From positions 1 to 9,186 of the forward strand of contig CACYBG010000250.1 of NCBI GenBank assembly GCA_902772605.1: a DNA stretch of 9,186 nucleotides, given 5' to 3'. The notes beneath the pieces are model-generated. The model was not told the origin of the DNA. It saw only the letters and a list, made by a program, of their open reading frames with translations, and searched no databases. The position numbers and the translations under genes were made by a program. Of this stretch, positions 1 through 4,841 are shown one piece after another (position 1 is the stretch's first letter; every line of letters starts with the position of its first letter). This stretch comes from an uncultured Spirochaetaceae bacterium. GTDB lineage: Bacteria > Spirochaetota > Spirochaetia > Treponematales > Treponemataceae.

Positions 1-296
1 TCCAGCAGAGTTTTTTCCGAATCAAGGAGCAATCCGGAATCATGGTTTCCTCCGACTATCACGATGTTTTTGCAGCATGTTCCGACAAGAGACGTTAGGA
101 AACGGAAATATTGCGTCCTGGCTTCCGTCGTCGGATGGGTCGTGTCGTATATGTCTCCCGATACAATCAGGGTTCCGGCATTTTCCCTTACGATTTCATC
201 TTTCAGCCAAGAAAAGAAAGCCTCGTATTCCTCGCATCTGTTTATGTCGTACATCCTGTTTCCAAGGTGCCAATCTGCCGTATGAATGAATTTCAT
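1..296 (-). CDS. sbcD: Exonuclease SbcD (Mre11-type nuclease), N-terminal fragment
   Basis: Nuclease subunit of the SbcCD complex, which processes DNA ends and hairpins and is the bacterial counterpart of Mre11-Rad50. The gene runs off the left edge: 98 codons plus two bases are visible. Calcineurin-like phosphoesterase metal-binding motifs appear in the right order and spacing: D-W-H at residues 8-10 in the start context MKFIHTADWHLG, G-D-I-Y-D at 47-51, and G-N-H-D at 83-86. The MKFIHTADWHLG opening is typical of SbcD rather than of generic metallophosphatases. The ATG at 294-296 is preceded on the minus strand by AAAGGA with a 7-nt spacer, which supports this start. An sbcC ATPase gene would be expected beyond position 1 but cannot be seen. 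It is divergent from the decarboxylase at 667. A different Mre11-like phosphoesterase is possible but less likely. Confidence 0.9.
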   Translation of the reverse strand, partial: MKFIHTADWHLGNRMYDINRCEEYEAFFSWLKDEIVRENAGTLIVSGDIYDTTHPTTEARTQYFRFLTSLVGTCCKNIVIVGGNHDSGLLLDSEKTLL

Positions 297-330
297 TTTC
301 CAATCCTTTGGGACCTATGATTAATTATTT

Positions 331-364
331 AAGGCAGTTTCAAAATCATGTTTAAAAATGCCTT
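331..364. repeat. Imperfect inverted repeat in sbcD leader
   Basis: AAGGCA (331-336) is the exact reverse complement of TGCCTT (359-364). The stem can extend by TTT/AAA after one mismatch, leaving a loop of about 14 nt. It lies about 35 bp upstream of the sbcD start. No T-run follows on either side, so a terminator is unlikely. It could be an mRNA leader hairpin or an operator, or chance in AT-rich DNA. Confidence 0.3.
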
Positions 365-540
365 TACGCTCCGATATGTCACTACCGTTTTTTCAGCGGC
401 TATAAAGTTTATCAGTTTAATCGATTTTCTTCTATATATAAGTACTGATATGAGCCTTAAATTATCAAAAGTGCATGATTGTCCGGTTTTACGGCCGTTT
501 CGTGTTGAATTCGTGAGTAAGTCAATGTTAACTCCGGATT

Positions 541-600
541 AAAAAAATCAATTTTTTTTTAAAAACTATTCCATAAATCCCATATTTTTTTTATTATAAC
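541..600 (+). promoter_or_regulatory. Candidate promoter region with A/T tracts upstream of decarboxylase
   Basis: TATTAT (592-597) or the overlapping TATAAC (595-600) would suit a -10 box, about 65-75 bp before the ATG. No good -35 hexamer lies 16-18 bp upstream. However, a run of seven A and a run of nine T at 541-560, followed by five A at 561-565, lie where an UP element would bind RNA polymerase alpha. The call rests on position and composition only. Confidence 0.3.
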
Positions 601-654
601 ATACCGTTCGAAAAAACTGGGTTCTCTGCAAAACGGCGGCATATAACAAATTAC

Positions 655-660
655 AGGTGG
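655..660 (+). promoter_or_regulatory. Ribosome-binding site of decarboxylase
   Basis: AGGTGG with a 6-nt spacer to the ATG at 667. It fixes this start; no competing in-frame start with a better site is visible. Confidence 0.8.
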
Positions 661-666
661 TACGCA

Positions 667-1830
667 ATGTACAATCGTAATGACTATATAAGTGACAAAG
701 ACTGGGCACAGTTTTTGGAGTTCTCTAAGGACCTTCCAACACCCAATGTTGTGGTAAGCTTGAAAACCATCAAAAAGAATTTCATCAAGTTGAGAAGTTC
801 TTTTCCCTATGCAAAAATCTTCTATGCGATAAAAGCCAATCCAGGTGAGCCTGTCCTGCAGATGCTTGCTGAGAACGGTTCTTCATTTGACATCGCTTCC
901 CGCTATGAACTTGATCTGATTAAGAAATTTGTAGATGATCCCAACAGGCTTTCATACGGCAATACCATAAAGAAAGCTGCCGACATAAAGTATTTCTATG
1001 ACAACGGCGTAAGGATGTTTGCAACAGACAGCAAGGATGATTTGAAGAACATCGCGGAAAATGCACCTGGTTCACGGGTTTATGTGCGCATTCTTGTCGA
1101 AGGTTCCGATTCTGCAGACTGGCCTTTGAGCAGAAAATTCGGATGCCATCCGGACATGGCCTATGACCTTTTGGTTCAGGCAAGGGAACTTGGTCTCAAT
1201 CCCTGGGGCATTTCGTTTCACGTCGGAAGCCAGCAGAGGGACATCGGTTCCTGGAATGATGCGATTGCAAAGGCAAAATATCTTTTCTCATCACTTGAAG
1301 AAGAAGAGGGAATCAGGCTGCAGATGATAGACATGGGCGGCGGTTTCCCTGCAAGCTATGTAGATCCGACGAATCCGCTTGATGTCTATGCAAAGGAAAT
1401 TACGCGCTTCCTTACCGAAGACTTTGGAGATGACCTTCCTGAAATCATTCTGGAGCCGGGTCGTTCATTGGTCGGGGACAGCGGCATCATTACGAGTGAA
1501 GTGATTCTTTCTGCAAGGAAAAACAATACTGCGTTGACCAGGTGGATTTATCTTGATGTAGGTAAATTCAACGGATTGATTGAAACCCTGGATGAATGCA
1601 TAAAATATCCTTTGATTACCACGAAGGACGGAGACAAGGAGGGCGACGTAATAATTGCCGGACCGACATGTGACAGCATGGACATCATGTATGAAAATGC
1701 AAAGTACCGTCTTCCGATTACATTGAAACAGGGCGACAAAGTTTACTGGCTTTCAACCGGAGCCTACACTTCAACCTATGCGGCAGTCGCATTCAACGGT
1801 TTCCCGCCGATAAAGACGTATTACATGTAA
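667..1830 (+). CDS. speC: Ornithine decarboxylase, PLP fold-type III
   Basis: Decarboxylates L-ornithine to putrescine in the cytoplasm, the first committed step of polyamine synthesis; some relatives also accept lysine. The 387 residues match the usual length of the short, alanine-racemase-fold bacterial enzymes. Visible active-site features: the PLP Schiff-base lysine K56 in F-Y-A-I-K-A-N-P, D75 in S-S-F-D-I-A-S, H185 in S-F-H-V-G-S, the glycine-rich phosphate loop G224-G226, E263-P-G-R266, and the partner-subunit cysteine and aspartate C335-D336 in G-P-T-C-D-S-M-D, then Y367 near the C-terminal F-N-G-F-P-P. These correspond to known residues of eukaryotic ODC, and the active site forms across a homodimer. 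From memory the whole chain is very like the Pseudomonas-type SpeC. All catalytic positions are intact. No other polyamine gene is adjacent, so it appears monocistronic. Lysine decarboxylase or dual specificity cannot be excluded. Confidence 0.9.
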   Translation: MYNRNDYISDKDWAQFLEFSKDLPTPNVVVSLKTIKKNFIKLRSSFPYAKIFYAIKANPGEPVLQMLAENGSSFDIASRYELDLIKKFVDDPNRLSYGNTIKKAADIKYFYDNGVRMFATDSKDDLKNIAENAPGSRVYVRILVEGSDSADWPLSRKFGCHPDMAYDLLVQARELGLNPWGISFHVGSQQRDIGSWNDAIAKAKYLFSSLEEEEGIRLQMIDMGGGFPASYVDPTNPLDVYAKEITRFLTEDFGDDLPEIILEPGRSLVGDSGIITSEVILSARKNNTALTRWIYLDVGKFNGLIETLDECIKYPLITTKDGDKEGDVIIAGPTCDSMDIMYENAKYRLPITLKQGDKVYWLSTGAYTSTYAAVAFNGFPPIKTYYM

Positions 1831-1837
1831 AATATAA

Positions 1838-1872
1838 GGGCATCTCTAAAAATTTCAGTTTTAGAGGTTCCC
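1838..1872. repeat. Palindromic hairpin element after decarboxylase
   Basis: CTCTAAAA (1844-1851) pairs exactly with TTTTAGAG (1859-1866). The stem extends outward through a U-G and an A-T pair, then after one mismatch GGG (1838-1840) pairs with CCC (1870-1872). The loop is 7 nt. It starts 8 bp after the stop codon. No T-run follows, so it is not a classical terminator. It may protect the mRNA 3' end or be a dispersed palindromic repeat. Confidence 0.6.
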
Positions 1873-1885
1873 ATGACTAAAAAAG

Positions 1886-1927
1886 AAAAGGGACTGTCCG
1901 TGTAATTTCAGGCAGCCCCTTTTTTTT
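1886..1927. terminator. Rho-independent terminator, probably bidirectional
   Basis: AAAAGGGACTG (1886-1896) pairs with CAGCCCCTTTT (1913-1923) with one A-C mismatch. The stem continues with CC/GG after a one-base bulge, leaving an 11-nt loop. A run of eight T (1920-1927) follows on the plus strand. On the minus strand the stem runs into a T-rich stretch (complement of 1876-1889), so it can also end transcription of the convergent outer-membrane gene, whose stop is at 1945. Confidence 0.85.
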
Positions 1928-1944
1928 GTCTTGCAAACTTTAAA

Positions 1945-2898
1945 TTAGAACGTGTGCGTATAGCTCAGGGCAAGACGGTTAAAGAACCATTCGTATCCAC
2001 TATATGTCAGGAGGGTTTCGGTGTTCGATTTATCGTGGGATTCAGCAAAGCTCCTTCTGCTTGAAAAACCAAGGAGAATTGAAAGCGTGTCTTTTTCGGT
2101 GAACGAAAGCTGAGCCATCGGACTTATGCTGACCTGACAGAAATCTCCCTTGTAGGATGGGTTTGTGAAGGAATCACTGAAATAATATCCGTCCCATTCC
2201 GCAAGCACACCAACGCGGCTCAGAATCAATGGCATCTGGTATGCGAGTACGAGATTCTGGTAGTTCTTCAGTCCGTTGACTTTGTTGTTGCTTGCCTGCC
2301 AAAGCCATACGTCGCCCTTATCCTTTGAGCTGAGGAATTCATAGTAGACCTGATATGAATACATGATTTGGAAATGCGTCCAATCTCCCTTCCATATTGC
2401 ACCGGTGTCGAATTGGAAGGTTGCCTGTGCAAACCATTTCAAAAACCATGCCGTAAACGGGGTGATGTTGATGAAGTCGTCGGTTCCGTTAAATTCTGCC
2501 ATACCTTGAATCGTACCGAGGTTCCATCCGGTTCCGGCCTTTGCTCCTGCACTGAAAACCAGGAAAGGAAGCGGGGTGAATTTAACTTCAACGCCCGGCA
2601 TTATCGAAATCGGAGAAATCTCCAGGTTTCCCTGAAGCACAAGGTTTGCAGAATTCAAAAGCCAGTTTTCACCGAGCGGAGTCGGAATGGTGTAATTGGC
2701 TTTTCCCGTAATGCGGCCTTCAATTCCGCTCCAAGGTCCTGTCAACGGCGCAAAGTGGGTTTCCCCTGCTATGTAGTCTGATTTTGGATAATAGGCAAAA
2801 TCAACCGTTGCAGAAAAATCCCAACCGGCAGAATCATCTGCAAATGCACCGGAAAGAGCAATCGCAGCCACTGCAAAAAATGTCATAAGTCTTTTCAT
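1945..2898 (-). CDS. Putative outer-membrane beta-barrel protein
   Basis: 317 residues, family not recognised. Residues 1-20 form a clear Sec signal peptide: a K-R start, a hydrophobic core, and probable cleavage after A-F-A before D-D-S. The mature part is rich in Trp, Tyr and Phe, with alternating polar and hydrophobic stretches and short turns. It ends in L-S-Y-T-H-T-F; a terminal Phe after alternating aromatic residues is the usual beta-signal recognised by the BamA machinery. A surface-exposed barrel in the spirochete outer membrane is therefore likely, with pore, adhesin or structural roles all possible. The ATG at 2896-2898 has GAGAGG 6 nt upstream, which fixes the start. It is transcribed alone and converges on the decarboxylase, with which it shares the terminator. 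Confidence is good for location and low for function. Confidence 0.75.
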   Translation of the reverse strand: MKRLMTFFAVAAIALSGAFADDSAGWDFSATVDFAYYPKSDYIAGETHFAPLTGPWSGIEGRITGKANYTIPTPLGENWLLNSANLVLQGNLEISPISIMPGVEVKFTPLPFLVFSAGAKAGTGWNLGTIQGMAEFNGTDDFINITPFTAWFLKWFAQATFQFDTGAIWKGDWTHFQIMYSYQVYYEFLSSKDKGDVWLWQASNNKVNGLKNYQNLVLAYQMPLILSRVGVLAEWDGYYFSDSFTNPSYKGDFCQVSISPMAQLSFTEKDTLSILLGFSSRRSFAESHDKSNTETLLTYSGYEWFFNRLALSYTHTF

Positions 2899-2905
2899 AC
2901 TCTAC

Positions 2906-2929
2906 CTCTCACAATAACTCTCACAATAA
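2906..2929 (-). repeat. Perfect 12-bp tandem duplication spanning the ribosome-binding region
   Basis: CTCTCACAATAA occurs at 2906-2917 and again directly at 2918-2929 with no spacer. Read on the minus strand each unit is TTATTGTGAGAG, so the purine-rich GAGAG core used by the outer-membrane gene is present twice. Only the copy nearer the gene is correctly spaced from the ATG. The outer copy touches the predicted -10 box. Confidence 0.9.
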
Positions 2930-2956
2930 ATATAACATAAATTTGTATTTTTACAA
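2929..2956 (-). promoter_or_regulatory. Candidate sigma-70 promoter of outer-membrane protein gene
   Basis: On the minus strand, -35 TTGTAA (2956-2951, 4 of 6 consensus) and -10 TATATT (2934-2929, 5 of 6) are separated by 16 bp. This predicts a start near 2922 and a leader of about 25 nt carrying the ribosome-binding site. Confidence 0.5.
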
Positions 2957-3015
2957 CAGGACATTTAAAAAATATGCCTGCGTGTTTTGATTCGTGCAGA
3001 ATGGAGGAAGAAATC

Positions 3016-3044
3016 TTTACGTAAAAAATCCTTTGTATTATAGT
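3016..3044 (+). promoter_or_regulatory. Candidate promoter of lipase-exporter operon
   Basis: -35 TTTACG (3016-3021, 4 of 6) and -10 TATAGT (3039-3044, 5 of 6) are separated by exactly 17 bp. The expected transcription start, about 7 nt past the -10 box, falls at or next to the A of the ATG at 3051. The mRNA would be leaderless or nearly so, in keeping with the lack of a Shine-Dalgarno sequence there. Confidence 0.45.
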
Positions 3045-3050
3045 TTAATC

Positions 3051-4130
3051 ATGAGGATAAAGATTGTTTTTGTACTTGCAGTTTTTTTTGCATTTCCCGT
3101 TTTTTCCGAAACCCTTTCTCTTCCCGACGACAGTTTTCATCATGAAAAAAATTCCGCACTTTCAATTTTAAGATTATGTACAGCACACGACGCGAACCTG
3201 ACGAAGGATGTCTTTTCCGAATTCGGATTTAAAATCCTCCTGCAGAAAAATTACGGAAGGCCGTCCGAAGTGATTGACCATACGAGCGCATATACAATCG
3301 GTCTTGGAAAAGTCCTGATTGGAACTGAAACCGTTCCTGCATATCTGATTGCAATAAGGGGAACCGATGGAAACGAATGGTATTCCGATTTTGACTTTTC
3401 ATTTGATGCCGACGGTCAAAATCATTTCGCATCGAATTTCTTAAGTTCAGCCGAGGATGTTTTTCTGGACTGCATTTCACAGATTAAAAACAGGGATGCC
3501 GTCATAATCGTTTCAGGTCACAGCCGTGGAGCAGCGGTTGCAAACATACTTGCACTGCTTTTAAATCAGATTTACGCTCCGTCAAAAATCTATGCATATA
3601 CGTATGCCTGTCCTGCGACCGTAAAAAACATTTCGGGAATTGAGGAAAGGAATGTTTTCAATTTCATCAACCCATGCGATCTGGTTCCGAATTTTCCGCT
3701 TGCCGGCTGGGGCTTCAGAAGGGCGGGGACCGATGTTCTGCTTGATGAAAAATCGGAAAAAATCAGTGCGGAAAAAATCAGGGAAGCAATCGACTCCATT
3801 TTGAAAATCTGTCCGAGCGCAGAATCATTTTATCGGGACAGACACAGCCTTGTGCGTTCGGGACTCAGCGAAAACGGAATGACCTGTTATGAACTCATGA
3901 TGGCGATTGGAACTCGGCTTGCAGGATTAAGGGTCGATTCACTTGAAACCGGTCGAATCGATTTGAAGCCGCTTGGTTTTAAAATTCCTTCGTTCGATAC
4001 GGGAAGCGATTTTCATGAGCTCTTTAAATATCTTTCGCACCTTTCAAGAAATGACGGAGAAGGTTTCGCAGATTTATTGGACGAACATCTTCCAGAAACA
4101 TACAGAAAAAAATTGACGGAATGCAGGTGA
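3051..4130 (+). CDS. Secreted class-3-type lipase / alpha-beta hydrolase
   Basis: 359 residues. Predicted to hydrolyse lipid esters outside the cytoplasm. Residues 1-19 look like a Sec signal peptide (R-I-K start, hydrophobic core, F-P-V-F-S before E-T); there is no lipobox Cys. The class-3 lipase pattern is visible in order: R103-G-T with following W and D residues (oxyanion region), the nucleophile elbow G-H-S-R-G with S158, D210 in C-D-L-V-P, and H265 in R-D-R-H-S, giving a plausible Ser-Asp-His triad. The ATG at 3051 is preferred over an in-frame GTG at 2994, because the longer form would bury the signal peptide behind 19 extra residues; neither start has a good ribosome-binding site. The stop lies 3 bp before the ABC ATPase start, whose ribosome-binding site overlaps it, so the genes are probably co-transcribed and coupled. 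The substrate is unknown: phospholipase, triacylglycerol lipase or another esterase. Confidence 0.8.
   Translation: MRIKIVFVLAVFFAFPVFSETLSLPDDSFHHEKNSALSILRLCTAHDANLTKDVFSEFGFKILLQKNYGRPSEVIDHTSAYTIGLGKVLIGTETVPAYLIAIRGTDGNEWYSDFDFSFDADGQNHFASNFLSSAEDVFLDCISQIKNRDAVIIVSGHSRGAAVANILALLLNQIYAPSKIYAYTYACPATVKNISGIEERNVFNFINPCDLVPNFPLAGWGFRRAGTDVLLDEKSEKISAEKIREAIDSILKICPSAESFYRDRHSLVRSGLSENGMTCYELMMAIGTRLAGLRVDSLETGRIDLKPLGFKIPSFDTGSDFHELFKYLSHLSRNDGEGFADLLDEHLPETYRKKLTECR
4125..4130 (+). promoter_or_regulatory. Ribosome-binding site overlapping lipase stop
   Basis: AGGTGA includes the TGA stop of the lipase and sits 3-5 nt before the ATG at 4134. This arrangement favours translational coupling of the ATPase to the lipase. 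Confidence 0.65.
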
Positions 4131-4133
4131 AAA

Positions 4134-4835
4134 ATGTCGTACATAATTTTTAAGGATGTCTGTAAATTCTATAGGACCGGTTCGCAGAAAATAGTCGCCC
4201 TGGACAACATGAGTTTTGAAATCGAAAGGGGGGAGTTCTGCGTGATTGTCGGACCGAGCGGGGCAGGGAAAAGTACTCTTCTGAACATACTCGGCGGCAT
4301 GGATTCGGTAAGCTCAGGTTCGGTAATTTTTGACGGAAAGGAAATCGGAAACCTTTCTGCGCGTGAACTTACGAACCATCGAAGAAACAACGTCGGTTTT
4401 GTCTTTCAGTCTTACAATCTGGTTCAGAACCTTACCGCAAAGGAAAACATAGAGCTGGCCGTCGAACTTTGCAGGGACAGCCTTGATCCGATGCACGTGC
4501 TTGATGAAGTCGGATTGAGGGACCGTGCCGATAATTTTCCGTCCCAGCTTTCCGGAGGAGAACAGCAGCGCGTATCGATTGCCCGGGCACTTGCAAAAAA
4601 CACAAACCTGATACTTTGCGATGAACCGACCGGAGCACTGGATACGAACACGGGAACGGCTGTGCTTCAGGTGCTTTTGGATTCATGCAGGAAAAACGGA
4701 AAGACCGTCGTACTGATTACCCACAACAGTGCAATTACGAAAATGGCCGACAGAATCATACGCATTAAAAACGGACGTGCAGTCGGAACGGAACTTTGTG
4801 AAAATCCTTTGCCCGTGAACATGATTGAGTGGTAG
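4134..4835 (+). CDS. ABC transporter ATP-binding protein, MacB/LolD type
   Basis: 233-residue cytoplasmic ATPase that drives the FtsX-type permease encoded next. All nucleotide-binding motifs are intact: Walker A G40-P-S-G-A-G-K-S47, Q-loop Q92 in V-F-Q-S-Y-N-L, signature L139-S-G-G-E143, Walker B L-I-L-C-D163-E164 followed by P-T-G-A-L-D, and H-loop H197 in L-I-T-H-N. The P-T-G-A-L-D segment and the short single-domain length are typical of the MacB/LolD/FtsE branch, whose members drive extracytoplasmic conformational change or export rather than uptake. No periplasmic binding protein gene is nearby, which agrees. It lies 3 bp after the lipase and 6 bp before the permease. Substrate cannot be read from the ATPase; candidates are a lipid, a lipoprotein, a peptide or a drug. 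Confidence 0.93.
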   Translation: MSYIIFKDVCKFYRTGSQKIVALDNMSFEIERGEFCVIVGPSGAGKSTLLNILGGMDSVSSGSVIFDGKEIGNLSARELTNHRRNNVGFVFQSYNLVQNLTAKENIELAVELCRDSLDPMHVLDEVGLRDRADNFPSQLSGGEQQRVSIARALAKNTNLILCDEPTGALDTNTGTAVLQVLLDSCRKNGKTVVLITHNSAITKMADRIIRIKNGRAVGTELCENPLPVNMIEW

Positions 4836-4841
4836 GTTTGA

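Larger units (their letters stand above)
297..666. other. AT-rich divergent intergenic region (370 bp)
   Basis: This gap separates the divergent sbcD and decarboxylase genes. I see no credible gene in it; the 64-codon frame at 348-542 has no ribosome-binding site and no recognisable protein features. It holds an imperfect inverted repeat (AAGGCA at 331-336 with TGCCTT at 359-364), several 7-9 base A and T tracts around 541-590, and a -10-like element near 592-600. It should contain the promoters for both flanking genes. Confidence 0.8.

Noticed and set aside
433..440. TATATATA as a -10 box with TTATCA at 409-414
   Set aside because: Only partial matches to both boxes, in very AT-rich DNA, and it would give a leader of more than 200 nt. 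Not strong enough to list.
348..542. 64-codon plus-strand frame in the sbcD-decarboxylase gap
   Set aside because: It has no ribosome-binding site, a composition unlike the neighbouring genes and no recognisable feature. It overlaps the region expected to hold promoters.
2368..2781. 137-codon plus-strand frame
   Set aside because: Antisense shadow of the outer-membrane protein gene, with Cys/Arg-rich composition and no ribosome-binding site.
3001..3024. Short frame M-E-E-E-I-F-T with stop, next to a GGAGG
   Set aside because: The GGAGG lies inside this frame, not before it. The frame is too short to support as a leader peptide and lies upstream of the predicted transcription start.
2994..3050. 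In-frame upstream GTG start for the lipase
   Set aside because: It would place 19 extra residues before a clear signal peptide, has no ribosome-binding site, and lies upstream of the better promoter candidate.
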